This document shows positions 42,346 through 51,526 of a stretch of 64,000 nucleotides of DNA, piece by piece; the first letter of the stretch is position 1, and every line of letters begins with the position of its first letter. The stretch is from Promethearchaeota archaeon (GTDB lineage Archaea; Asgardarchaeota; Lokiarchaeia; Sigyniarchaeales; SOKP01), in the NCBI GenBank assembly GCA_016839705.1, contig JAEOTR010000023.1:1-64000 (forward strand), given 5' to 3'. The notes under the pieces were generated by a model. It saw nothing but the letters and a program-made list of their open reading frames with translations, made no database searches and had not been told where the DNA came from. The translations under genes were made by a program, and so were the position numbers.

Positions 42346-44031
42346 TTAACGAAATTTTTTAAATTTAAGATAGGATAAGGCACCTACTACTAAAATAATC
42401 CCACTTGTCATTCCAAAAATTAAAATCCATAGAGGGAAGTGAGGAACACTAGTGAGAACATAATTAACTTCCTGATCTGTCGTAATAATGGCTTCTTTTA
42501 CTATCTTTCCTTGCCATATCACTCTCGCAGTATAATTCCCACGAGGAATATCATGTAATATAATTTGCCCATTTTCATCGGTTCTACCGGGATCAATAGG
42601 TTGTGTTGTCTTATTTGAGATGTACGTTCCATACGGCGCACCAAAATGAAGTATTTCAACAGTTACACCCACTAAAGGCATTTTGATGTTATCAGTAACA
42701 ATAAGATTCAGTGTTTGCGTTGCCCTGTATCTAATTGAAAACGGGCAAGTTTCACCCATGATTAGATAAGGCATATTCATTTTCAGACCGGATTGTCCCG
42801 GAACTGTATCATTAAGGTCAAAAAATTCCACTTCTCTATTAAATAATGAACTCGAAGTTACAAATGGATCAAAAATAATACCCGTGTCATATAGCGCAAC
42901 ATTTTTCAGATAAATATACCGTGGTCCTGTAATTATTGATATAAAATAGATTCTCTCTCTTATATTTCTCTCGGCTAGCAATCTATCAATAGCCCATGAG
43001 TTCCCGACGGGCTCTTCGAACTTCAAGCCAAAAGTATAGGTAAAATTCAATGAGATAAAACTTCTATTTAGTTGAAATTGATCCGATATTTTAATACTTA
43101 TAGATTTATCGGGATTAAGATAATCATTGACATTCACATCAACAGTATTTATAATAAAGTCCTGATAACTCAATAACTCTCTTTCCGGTGGGAAAATCGT
43201 TAAAGCCGCATCTATAAATTCTATTGGCATTATAGTTTCCGCGTCTGGAAGTAGATAATATCCAAGGAGATAAAATTGATAAGTAAATCTTGACGTAAAC
43301 TCCTGTTCTATTTCTGTCATTATTAAAGGAGTTTCTTCCCTTTGATCTAAACTCCAGTCACCCAGTGCTACATTGTACTCCCAAATTAGGTACATTTCAA
43401 AATTAAAAATGGGTTTGTTGAAATAATCCTCATAATAAAAAACAATATATCCCTTACTATTTAAATAATAATCTGAACCTTTTGTTAGTTTAATGATTGA
43501 AGTACCGTCATCAACGTAAAAATCCAGTAATATTGCGTTGTCAAAAGCTGTACGGTATAGTAAATATCCCGCTTGTGTATTATTATAATAAACACCGAGA
43601 GTTTCATTTAATTTAAGTCCTATTGAATTTCTATTAGTTCCGTTTAAATTATCACTCGTTGCTTGACTGATAGTTTCAATGAATTCTACTCCTGATTCTG
43701 GTAGAAAATAAAATAAAGAAAATGAATTAAAATCCTCATCAAGAAGAGGATGGTCTTCAGAATCATTTACAATACCAAGTTGATAAAAATCAAAATGTAA
43801 ATTATCTATTGTGACATTTCCCAATCCATACTCCTCTTTCGATAATATAGCATTATAATCGTCTTTTGAGAACTCATTGGTACCAAGATCGTTACTATAA
43901 GGGTTATACTCTAAAGTAGGATTAAAGATGAAATTTCCTGCATAGATGGGAATTATAAATGAGATAACTAACAAGGAAATTAAAAAAGTCCTTCGAGAGA
44001 TTATATTATAATTCCTTGTCTTAGGAGACAT
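42346..44031 (-). CDS. Secreted or surface-anchored protein of unknown function
   Basis: 561 residues. N-terminal signal sequence after a basic start (RRTFLISLLVISFIIPIYAG, residues ~13-33), a large extracellular beta-rich part with many Asn/Tyr (residues 40-430), a prealbumin-like/CNA-B type beta domain (VTVEILHFGAPYGTY...DENGQIILHDIPRGNYTARV, about 450-525) and a C-terminal transmembrane helix (~530-553) ending in KKFKKFR-like basic residues. It may be a cell-surface structural or adhesion protein. Family not recognised. Confidence 0.75.
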   Translation of the reverse strand: MSPKTRNYNIISRRTFLISLLVISFIIPIYAGNFIFNPTLEYNPYSNDLGTNEFSKDDYNAILSKEEYGLGNVTIDNLHFDFYQLGIVNDSEDHPLLDEDFNSFSLFYFLPESGVEFIETISQATSDNLNGTNRNSIGLKLNETLGVYYNNTQAGYLLYRTAFDNAILLDFYVDDGTSIIKLTKGSDYYLNSKGYIVFYYEDYFNKPIFNFEMYLIWEYNVALGDWSLDQREETPLIMTEIEQEFTSRFTYQFYLLGYYLLPDAETIMPIEFIDAALTIFPPERELLSYQDFIINTVDVNVNDYLNPDKSISIKISDQFQLNRSFISLNFTYTFGLKFEEPVGNSWAIDRLLAERNIRERIYFISIITGPRYIYLKNVALYDTGIIFDPFVTSSSLFNREVEFFDLNDTVPGQSGLKMNMPYLIMGETCPFSIRYRATQTLNLIVTDNIKMPLVGVTVEILHFGAPYGTYISNKTTQPIDPGRTDENGQIILHDIPRGNYTARVIWQGKIVKEAIITTDQEVNYVLTSVPHFPLWILIFGMTSGIILVVGALSYLKFKKFR

Positions 44032-44283
44032 AGTAGACCTTTTAGTTATAGAATCTTAAAAACAGAAAATTAAAACTTATTAATTAAATTTTCTAAAGAT
44101 TTTAACTTTTTCCTTGATTTCATCAAAAATTCGATATTAAATAGGAATATTTATAATAATTGAATTTATTTGGAATTTATCAGATTTCAATCAGAATAAA
44201 AAAATTTGATTTAACTTACGATTTTCTAGTAATTTACACAAATAATACAATACTCTTTGTAATCTAATATTTAATTGATGTAA

Positions 44284-45663
44284 ATGACCAAGAGCCCAAA
44301 CAGAGCTAAATTTTTAGAGGTTTTTAACCATGCAGTCGATCAATTTATTGATCATTCCTATACTCGAGTTATTAACATTTCCCATAATGATGCTGATGGT
44401 ATAAGCAGCTTACACATTATCCAAAATTTATTACATAAGCTAAAATTAGATTATGATTATTTTATATATAATCGATCTGTTTCTTGGGATAATTATTTAA
44501 ATGGAATTCTTTCAAAAAGGCAAAGTGAAAAGACAGCTTTGATCTTTACCGATCTAGGGTCTAACTTAGCAGAATTAGTTCCCATTATCAGAAATAGAAA
44601 GGAACATTTTTATATACTTGACCATCATGAAGTAGAAGATTCAATTAGTATTGATGAGATACCTGAGAATCTAATTTTTGTTAATCCCACTATTCATGGG
44701 TATGATGGTCTCGACCATATCTCTGGGGCTACTCTAGCATTTATGTTTGCGAAACAAATAAAACACTCAATAATAAAACAAGGATGGTTAACGGTAATAG
44801 GAATTGCAGGAGATTCATTAAAGTCTATGGATAAACTTCAATCCTTTAATCGGGAAGTGTATGAAGAATTAATTGACGAGGAACTTATAGAAGATAAAAA
44901 TGGACTCACTATTTTTGGAAATATGCATGAATCTATCAAAAACGGCTTAAAATATAGTATTTTACCCTTTATTAAAGGTTTTGGGGGGGAATCTGATCAA
45001 CCTATTATCTCTTTTCTTAACTCTAAAAAAATTAATCCTAAAACAAAAGTTATTGACTTACATGTCAATGAAATCAAAATTCTTCAGCAAAAAATAAATG
45101 CCGATAGTTATGGCCATTTTGCTTTAATACCCCAAAAAGAAGGATTATTAAAGTTTGCCTTCGAGCATGCCCTCTTAATAAATATTCTCTGTTTTAAAAA
45201 TATTAGCGCGGCGCTCTCAATTATACAATTAAAATCAATAACTCGTTATGCTAAGGATATGTATGCTGAATATATTCACCATCTCGTAAATAATTTAAAA
45301 ACGATTTCTAATGATCCACCATCTTATGAAACAGAAAAAGCTGTTTTTTTAGAGGTAAAAGGAAAAATACCACCAAGTAATTGGTCAGATACAGCTAGTT
45401 TCAGTGCTGTTAATGAACTTTTTAGTCCTGAGAAGATTTTATTTTTAGGTGGTCTAGAAAAAAAATCTGGAACGATCAAATTAAGTATTCGATGTTCTAG
45501 AAAATATCTTGAAAATCATAATGAGAACGGTGTAAATAATATTATTTCTAAAATAAAAAAAGAATTGGGTGGGATAGGTGGAGGTCATAAATTAGCTGGA
45601 GGCATTAGATTATCCGTCCCATCCTATAATCGTTTAAAAAAATATTCTACAGATTTTATTTAA
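44284..45663 (+). CDS. DHH-family phosphoesterase (RecJ-like)
   Basis: 459 residues. Metal-binding motifs of DHH enzymes: HNDADGISS (around 36-44), TDLGSN (82-87), ILDHHEVEDS (101-110) and the C-terminal DHHA1 motif GGIGGGHKLAGG (about 430-442). Archaeal members are single-strand nucleases (GAN/RecJ-like) or Hel308/CMG-associated proteins. No GINS gene is adjacent. ATG-less start: the frame begins at 44284, an ATG. The preceding 252 bases hold no recognised feature. Followed at 30 bp by a DUF167 gene. Confidence 0.88.
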   Translation: MTKSPNRAKFLEVFNHAVDQFIDHSYTRVINISHNDADGISSLHIIQNLLHKLKLDYDYFIYNRSVSWDNYLNGILSKRQSEKTALIFTDLGSNLAELVPIIRNRKEHFYILDHHEVEDSISIDEIPENLIFVNPTIHGYDGLDHISGATLAFMFAKQIKHSIIKQGWLTVIGIAGDSLKSMDKLQSFNREVYEELIDEELIEDKNGLTIFGNMHESIKNGLKYSILPFIKGFGGESDQPIISFLNSKKINPKTKVIDLHVNEIKILQQKINADSYGHFALIPQKEGLLKFAFEHALLINILCFKNISAALSIIQLKSITRYAKDMYAEYIHHLVNNLKTISNDPPSYETEKAVFLEVKGKIPPSNWSDTASFSAVNELFSPEKILFLGGLEKKSGTIKLSIRCSRKYLENHNENGVNNIISKIKKELGGIGGGHKLAGGIRLSVPSYNRLKKYSTDFI

Positions 45664-45693
45664 TATTTTTAAAACAAGATTTTTGCATTAAAA

Positions 45694-45990
45694 ATGACAT
45701 TTCTTGAAAAAGTAAGAGATTGTTCATACCTAGCACATATTAAAGTAAAAACTAATTCGAAAAAACAAGATGTCATTAATAATGGGGAATTTCTTACAAT
45801 TTTAGTTCGATCGAAAGCAATCCATAACAAGGCAAATAAAGAGTTAATAGATCTTATAAAGAGAAAACTGGAGATATCTTCAAATCAAATTCAAATTATT
45901 AGTGGTTTAAAAAGTTCTAAAAAGTTAATTCAAATAAATTTTTCAGAAGATGTTGAAGAACGAGAAATCTATTCTAAACTAATCGTATAA
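45694..45990 (+). CDS. DUF167/YggU-family protein
   Basis: 98 residues, the normal size of this widespread family of unknown function. Landmarks: AHIKVKTNSKKQDVI, LTILVRSKAIHNKANKELIDLI and IQIISGLKSSKKLIQI. Same strand and 30 bp after the DHH phosphoesterase, probably in one operon; stop faces the TFS gene at 5 bp. Confidence 0.9.
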   Translation: MTFLEKVRDCSYLAHIKVKTNSKKQDVINNGEFLTILVRSKAIHNKANKELIDLIKRKLEISSNQIQIISGLKSSKKLIQINFSEDVEEREIYSKLIV

Positions 45991-45995
45991 GTATT

Positions 45996-46346
45996 CTAAC
46001 TCCCAATTTTCTTCATTTTACCACATTTTAAACATATAATAAAGTGAGTCATTCCCTCATCAGCACTTCGTGTTTGACGAGTTTCCAAATGTGCTTTATT
46101 ATATCCACAACGTGGACACCTAAAATCTTTGATGCTACTCCTTAAATACTCCTCTTTCCACGCCATAAATTCAGAAATGTTTGTAATTTCACCCCTGATA
46201 GAATGTTCTATTTTAGTCGTTAATTTATAAGCTCCAGAATTTTCTTCAGTTAAATTCTTCGTTGCTCCACATTTACATTTAAAAATTTTTTTCCCATTTA
46301 GCTTAGAAGGGAGCATCATACTTCCACATTTGTCGCAGAATTCCAT
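45996..46346 (-). CDS. tfs: Transcription factor S (TFIIS/RPB9-like)
   Basis: 116 residues with two zinc ribbons. N-terminal ribbon CDKCGSMM...CKCG; C-terminal TFIIS-type ribbon CPRCGYNKAHLETRQTRSADEGMTHFIICLKCG. The DE pair at the tip of the second ribbon that stimulates RNA cleavage by RNA polymerase is present, so it should rescue backtracked polymerase. A helical linker connects the ribbons. Convergent with the DUF167 gene; the CitG-like gene follows upstream on the same strand. Confidence 0.92.
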   Translation of the reverse strand: MEFCDKCGSMMLPSKLNGKKIFKCKCGATKNLTEENSGAYKLTTKIEHSIRGEITNISEFMAWKEEYLRSSIKDFRCPRCGYNKAHLETRQTRSADEGMTHFIICLKCGKMKKIGS

Positions 46347-46420
46347 AAATCTTTAATCCGTCTAATAATGATTAATACCTAAATTTAAAAAATTAATTAT
46401 CCCAAATAATTTTTATTCAT

Positions 46421-47395
46421 TTATAGTTTAAATCCAAAAATCAAAGCACAAAAGATTGTTCCTGCAAGAAGATCTGCAGTAGTACCAGGATTTAAATTAC
46501 TGTTTTTCCCTTGAATTTCCCTATCTAATTTAAAAGTTAAGTCTAAACCTTCTTCAGATGAGATGCCCCCATGCTGTAGAATTATTCTTGCTTTCTCTGA
46601 TATATCTATAGCAGCATCAATACCCGATTTTCTGATTATAAGGGTATCAGGATGATTTGATAATAACTTCAAATAAGTATTTACAGTTGTAATATTAGTG
46701 TTATGAAACTGATAAAGTGTTTCAAGGAAGTAAGGTAATCCCTCAGTTAAAATAATACTAAATCCCGTTGAATATTCATAACTAATTAGGTCATATTCTT
46801 TTGAGATTTCAAAGATCTTCTTTAAGTTAATTTTATCAACCTGAATCTCTTTAATTGAATTTTCTTTGGTAATATCATACTTTTCAACGCTCCCTAAACC
46901 CCCGGGATTACAGGTTCTTATAGCCTCATACAAATTCAGTGTATCTTCTACTGTTGATTCATCAATTACTCTTAGTAAATGATATTTAAAATCATTAAAT
47001 TTGAATGTGTTTTTTTTTAAGCATATAGTAGCAGCTGCAGCAAGAGGAGATAGTATTAAAATATGTCCTAGTAGAACATTACCCCCACTTTGCCATTTTA
47101 TCATTTCTTTAGTAGCATTCTTATAAAAAAGACCTAGTCCAATAGACTCATAATCTTTTTCAATATTAAATGAACTTTGGTATATTTTGTTACACAAAAC
47201 CTTGAAACTTGGTTGGATTGCAGTAATTCCCGCTAAAAAATGTTCAAATTTTGTATCTTTAAAATCTTGAGTACGATGCACATTACCAGGCTTTGGCCAA
47301 CCCGCTAATTCTAATAAGCTTGCGAGATTAATACTCCTCGTTATATCATCAATTGATTTAATAGATAAACTGAGAATGGGTTTTGTCACAGACAC
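46421..47395 (-). CDS. CitG/MdcB-like triphosphoribosyl-dephospho-CoA synthase family protein
   Basis: 324 residues. Family hallmark AGWPKPGNVHRTQDF (near residues 31-45) and later WQSGGNVLLGHILILSPLAAAA and a C-terminal NLNPGTTADLLAG. In bacteria CitG makes the prosthetic-group precursor of citrate or malonate decarboxylating lyases. No citrate lyase gene is present here, and archaeal members are of unproven function. The start is TTG or GTG-proximal at 47395. Neighbours are translation/transcription genes, giving no clue. Confidence 0.78.
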   Translation of the reverse strand: MSVTKPILSLSIKSIDDITRSINLASLLELAGWPKPGNVHRTQDFKDTKFEHFLAGITAIQPSFKVLCNKIYQSSFNIEKDYESIGLGLFYKNATKEMIKWQSGGNVLLGHILILSPLAAAATICLKKNTFKFNDFKYHLLRVIDESTVEDTLNLYEAIRTCNPGGLGSVEKYDITKENSIKEIQVDKINLKKIFEISKEYDLISYEYSTGFSIILTEGLPYFLETLYQFHNTNITTVNTYLKLLSNHPDTLIIRKSGIDAAIDISEKARIILQHGGISSEEGLDLTFKLDREIQGKNSNLNPGTTADLLAGTIFCALIFGFKL

Positions 47396-47445
47396 AACTA
47401 AGTATAGTTTTCAATTTATATAATAATATTGAGAAAGAAGTTGAG

Positions 47446-47766
47446 TTAGTAATAACTTAAATCGATTATTTTTTTCTCTTTTATTGAATATCCTTCTTTT
47501 TCAGATGATTTATATGAAATTGGTCTAAATTCTTTATTCAAACCTTTTTTATATAAGAATTTTTTAATCCTAAGTCTTAAAGCTCGCTTTGATAAAGTTA
47601 GGGGTAGCGAAACATTTAGTTCATTTCCATCACGATCAAGATTAATCTGTGGTAATGCTTCTGCTAAAAATCTGACTAAGTCAACTACATGCTGATCGCT
47701 CTTAAAACTTAAATCTTTAACAAAAATTGTAACTGTTTTGCTTTCAACTTCATTCATACTATTCAC
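47446..47766 (-). CDS. rpl22e: Ribosomal protein eL22
   Basis: 106 residues that follow eukaryotic eL22: a beta-rich N-terminal half (VTIFVKDLSF, NELNVSLPLTLSKRALRLRI) and the characteristic helix-loop KKFLYKKGLNKEFRPIS (about residues 68-84) ending in a strand EGYSIKEKK. eL22 is a large-subunit protein of eukaryotes found among archaea only in Asgard lineages, so this is a good taxonomic marker. M1 or M4 may be the start. It is divergent from Rubisco (132 bp). Confidence 0.78.
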   Translation of the reverse strand: MNSMNEVESKTVTIFVKDLSFKSDQHVVDLVRFLAEALPQINLDRDGNELNVSLPLTLSKRALRLRIKKFLYKKGLNKEFRPISYKSSEKEGYSIKEKKIIDLSYY

Positions 47767-47898
47767 TGAATAAATTAATTAAAAATATTATAAATTTTTT
47801 ATGATTTTAATAATTTAATTCATTAAAGTTGTTTCTTATTGAGAATTTTTGAGTTTATCAAAAGAAAATTAATTTTATATTAGTTAAGGTGGAATAGA

Positions 47899-49173
47899 TT
47901 GGTAAATTATGTAAATTTAGATTATACACCAAATAACAATGATCTTATTGCTATGTACTATGTAGAATTATCACCCGAATGTACAGATTTAGAGCAGGCA
48001 TGTGAAGAAATTGCAAAGGAAAGCTCAATAGGTACTTGGACTGAAATTGCTACACTTTCTGCTGATATCGCTGAACGATTGAAACCTTCAGCATTTTATA
48101 TCGATCCAAAAAATAGCATTGTTAAAATAGCTTACACAGAAGAATTATTCGAAGCAGAGAATTTGCCACAAATTTTAAGTGCTGTAGCTGGAAATATTTT
48201 TGGAATGAAAGTTCTAAAATACTTGAGATTATTAGATATTAGTTTTCCTAAAAATATAGTTGAAAAGTACAAGGGACCGAAACATGGAATCAATGGAATC
48301 AGAAAATTGACTAAAGTTAACGATCGTCCCCTCCTAGGAACAATTGTAAAACCAAAGGTTGGATTGAATGAAAAAGAACATGCAAAAGTGTGTGGTGATG
48401 CTTGGAGAGGGGGATTAGATATAGTGAAAGACGATGAAAATTTAACCAGTATGATTTTTAATAAATTTGAAGAAAGAGTCATCGAAACATTAAAGATACG
48501 GGATAAGATTGAAAAAGAAGTAGGAGAAAAAAAAATTTATATGCCAAATATCACCGCACCCCTCACAACTATGAAAAAAAGAGCTGATTTTGTTATTGAT
48601 AATGGTGGTGAATATGTGATGATAGATATTGTTACGATCGGATTCTCTGCCTTACAAGATATTAGAGAGTATTTAGACAAAAGAGAAGTAGTACTCCACG
48701 CACATAGGGCAATGCATGCTGCTTTTACTCGTAATAAAAAACATGGGATGACGATGTTAGCTTTAGCTAAATTGATGAGACTAATTGGGATGGATCAACT
48801 CCATACTGGAACAATTGTAGGGAAAATGGAAGGTGGAAGACAAGAAGTTTTAGAAACCAACAAGGTTATAACCGAAAACAAAATAATTGGCAATGATTTA
48901 TCAATCCTCGATCAAGCTTGGTATAATATTAAACCAATATTACCTGTAGCATCAGGCGGTTTGAGCCCTTTAGATGCACCAGAATTGATGAAGATTTTGG
49001 GAAAGGATATGGTTTTTCAATTTGGAGGGGGTTGTCATGGTCATCCTGATGGAACAGAAATGGGGGCTAAAGCAATAAGACAAGCCATTGATGCAGTTTT
49101 AGGAGATTATGGTTTAAAAGAATATTCTAAAAACCACGCCGAATTAGCCAGAGCTATTAAAAAATGGGGTTAA
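47899..49173 (+). CDS. rbcL: Ribulose-1,5-bisphosphate carboxylase/oxygenase, form III (archaeal)
   Basis: 424 residues. Active-site elements: KPKVGL from Lys151, GGLDIVKDDEN with the carbamylated Lys177, HAHRAMHAAFTR (around 266-277), HTGTIVGKMEG (loop 6, Lys) and SGGLSP/GGGCHGHP phosphate-binding ends. The short, small-subunit-less chain and these spellings fit form III, which converts ribulose-1,5-bisphosphate from nucleotide breakdown into 3-phosphoglycerate. TTG start at 47899 with AGGTG 7 bases upstream. The R15P isomerase gene faces it at 14 bp, completing two steps of the AMP pathway; the AMP phosphorylase gene is not in the window. Confidence 0.96.
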   Translation: MVNYVNLDYTPNNNDLIAMYYVELSPECTDLEQACEEIAKESSIGTWTEIATLSADIAERLKPSAFYIDPKNSIVKIAYTEELFEAENLPQILSAVAGNIFGMKVLKYLRLLDISFPKNIVEKYKGPKHGINGIRKLTKVNDRPLLGTIVKPKVGLNEKEHAKVCGDAWRGGLDIVKDDENLTSMIFNKFEERVIETLKIRDKIEKEVGEKKIYMPNITAPLTTMKKRADFVIDNGGEYVMIDIVTIGFSALQDIREYLDKREVVLHAHRAMHAAFTRNKKHGMTMLALAKLMRLIGMDQLHTGTIVGKMEGGRQEVLETNKVITENKIIGNDLSILDQAWYNIKPILPVASGGLSPLDAPELMKILGKDMVFQFGGGCHGHPDGTEMGAKAIRQAIDAVLGDYGLKEYSKNHAELARAIKKWG

Positions 49174-49187
49174 TTTGAACAATTTAT

Positions 49188-50123
49188 CTATTCTATAATT
49201 TCTGGGTACAGTTTGGCAAAATAATTTGATATATGACTCGAAGCAAATATTCCTGCTTCCGTAATTAAGCCATCTATATACCTACGAGATACAGTTTCGA
49301 AAGCAGGATTTAAAATATTAACATTATTGGGTGGATTTTCCCAGACTTCTTTTGGATCTCTCATTTCTATAGTCTCTAAAATTCCCAGATTTGTCTCAGG
49401 ATTATATTTCAAAAGTGGTGATGCAACATAGAATGGAACATGCTCTTCATGGGCTACTAACGCTAAAAGTCTTGATCCGATCTTGTTGATAATTGTTCCT
49501 TCACTAGTAATGCTATCTGCACCAATTAAAATTAGGTCAACTTGAAAATGTCTTACAGCCCATCTCATAGCACTATCAACAACATGAATAACTTCGATAT
49601 TTGACTCAATTAATTCCTTTGCAGTAATCCTTCCTTGTAATCTGGGTTGAGTTTCTGTATTAATTACTTTAAAATTTTTGTCTTGCTTCTTTGCTTCTAA
49701 TAAAATAGCAGTTACAAGACTAGAATGACAATGTGTCATTATAACAAATTTTTTGCTTGCATTAGGAATACGTCTTGCACCTATTTCAGCGATTTTTCTT
49801 TTAGATTCTTGGAGCATTTCATTATACTCGTTTTTATATCCTTCAATTATCTCTGGAATATTTTCTAGACTACAATTATGTTTTTCCCTTTCTAATTTAT
49901 GCACTATAAAATATAAACCATTTTTCATTGCAGGTTCAGTTGGTCTTGTATCAATTAAAATATCTTTTGCTTTGTGAAGGCTTTCAATACACCTATCGAT
50001 AGATTTGTATTGTAACCGCTTTGCATAATTATTTAAAAAATCAATCGCATTCAAAGCTATATTTGTAGCCCCTTGTATTTCTAGTGATCTGATTTTTTCC
50101 GCATCTTCCAATAATTTTTTCAT
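49188..50123 (-). CDS. Ribose-1,5-bisphosphate isomerase (eIF2B alpha/beta/delta family)
   Basis: Isomerises ribose-1,5-bisphosphate to ribulose-1,5-bisphosphate for Rubisco. 311 residues, helical N-terminal domain, then Rossmann-like domain with MTHCHSSLVTA (catalytic Cys, about 133-143), NTETQPRLQGR, VDSAMRWAVR and LILIGADSITSEGTIINKIG (catalytic Asp). These features match the archaeal enzyme rather than methylthioribose-1-P isomerase. Convergent with Rubisco, supporting the role. ATG 50123. Confidence 0.92.
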   Translation of the reverse strand: MKKLLEDAEKIRSLEIQGATNIALNAIDFLNNYAKRLQYKSIDRCIESLHKAKDILIDTRPTEPAMKNGLYFIVHKLEREKHNCSLENIPEIIEGYKNEYNEMLQESKRKIAEIGARRIPNASKKFVIMTHCHSSLVTAILLEAKKQDKNFKVINTETQPRLQGRITAKELIESNIEVIHVVDSAMRWAVRHFQVDLILIGADSITSEGTIINKIGSRLLALVAHEEHVPFYVASPLLKYNPETNLGILETIEMRDPKEVWENPPNNVNILNPAFETVSRRYIDGLITEAGIFASSHISNYFAKLYPEIIE

Positions 50124-50145
50124 AGATTGTCACTTACTACTTTTT

Positions 50146-50340
50146 TCAATTTTCAAAATTATTCTTCTCATGGTTTTCTTGATCTAATTCAAAATCTTCA
50201 GGGTCAATTTCTATGTAAAAGTGTCCTAGATAGCCACAATTGGTACATTCATACATATTTGGGGCTAACCAGCCCGAAACATTAACAGCATTTCTTAATT
50301 TTGGTTCTTTGCATTTGGGGCAAATTCTAATATCTACCAT
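50146..50340 (-). CDS. Small zinc-ribbon protein
   Basis: 64 residues with CPKC (residues 7-10) and CTNC (about 32-35), one predicted zinc ribbon, followed by an acidic tail (DPEDFELDQ). It lies 22 bp before the R15P isomerase start on the same strand and is probably co-transcribed. Function unknown. Confidence 0.8.
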   Translation of the reverse strand: MVDIRICPKCKEPKLRNAVNVSGWLAPNMYECTNCGYLGHFYIEIDPEDFELDQENHEKNNFEN

Positions 50341-50447
50341 AATTTTAATACAACTAATTTTGTATCTTTAAGAAAAAATACATATTAAGAATAATTATTT
50401 TTCTATAAATTTTTAATTAGAAAAGAATTAAATCGAATCCTAATATT

Positions 50448-51377
50448 ATGACAAATGTAGTGGTTGCCAGATCTTTTGGATTGGATTACATTTACCTTGA
50501 TATAATATTTCTTATCATCTGGATTCTTTTTTTAGTAAAAAAAAAATATTGGATTCCTATTGCTTGGGGTTTGTTGGGATGGTTTGTTTATCTCTTTACT
50601 GATTATATTCTATGGTACTTGATTACCCAAACACGACAATACATTGGACCATTAGATCCCCTTATATTCTTTATTTGGTTTTGTTTTTCCCCAGGATTTG
50701 TTCAATTCTCATATGTTATTTTGATGTTTGAAAAAAGAAATAGACATGATTTACTATTTTTTACATTTCTTTTCTATATTGGTTGGATAATAGTATCAGT
50801 CGGATCCCAATTACTCCCAATTGATGATACTGTTATCAGAGTATATCGCGATATGAATGTAGATAACCAAAGATTTAATATGACGATGATGGTATTTGTT
50901 AACATAATAATTGCTGTTTTTTTATATATTAAAAAAAGGTTGCGTTTAGAAGATGTTCTATATTTATTTTTAGTAGGAACCTTAGTTGAATTTGCTTTAG
51001 AACTCACACTAGCTGTTTCAGGTATACGTCAAGAACAAGGAACATGGAATTTAGGTTTGATGATTCTTAATTCTTTAATTGAATTTAATCTAGGAATCGT
51101 TTTAATATATCTATTATGGGTACCAATAAAAATAAAAAGATATCAGAAATATTATCTGCAATTAAGCTATAAGGATTTAAAAAATATTAAAACAAACTTC
51201 GATATTGTTGCTTTTATCTGTAATAGTAGATCAATAAATGAAAAACATATGAAGAATTATTCCCGTTTATACACAATCGAAGATTTCCTCTCTGACATTA
51301 TGTATTATTGTCAGAAATATAATAAAAAACCAATCAAAGAGAATTTATTAAGTGAGATAAATCGTTATTGGGAATAG
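50448..51377 (+). CDS. Unrecognised multi-spanning membrane protein
   Basis: 309 residues with about seven transmembrane helices (residues ~15-32, 37-58, 70-92, 100-118, 140-157, 164-186, 196-222) and an ~80-residue cytoplasmic C-terminal domain (YLQLSYKDLKNIKTNFD...) rich in charged residues. Aromatic-rich segments such as WFVYLFTDYILWYLITQTRQYIG and a Trp-rich start suggest a lipid-embedded sensor or transporter, but no family is recognised. Followed after 150 bp by UvrC. Confidence 0.75.
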   Translation: MTNVVVARSFGLDYIYLDIIFLIIWILFLVKKKYWIPIAWGLLGWFVYLFTDYILWYLITQTRQYIGPLDPLIFFIWFCFSPGFVQFSYVILMFEKRNRHDLLFFTFLFYIGWIIVSVGSQLLPIDDTVIRVYRDMNVDNQRFNMTMMVFVNIIIAVFLYIKKRLRLEDVLYLFLVGTLVEFALELTLAVSGIRQEQGTWNLGLMILNSLIEFNLGIVLIYLLWVPIKIKRYQKYYLQLSYKDLKNIKTNFDIVAFICNSRSINEKHMKNYSRLYTIEDFLSDIMYYCQKYNKKPIKENLLSEINRYWE

Positions 51378-51526
51378 CTAGTACTGAATTAGATTATTTT
51401 AAATAATTAAGTTTTATAATAATAAATTAAATTTATCCCCTCTTACTATTTAATAATAGGACACCCTACTTGTTGTTAAATACAACAGATTGATATATTT
51501 ATAATCAGATTTAGTTATTTTTTTAT

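Noticed and set aside
46421..47395. Citrate lyase operon implied by the CitG-like gene
   Set aside because: No citrate or malonate lyase subunit genes are adjacent; the family also occurs in archaea without them.
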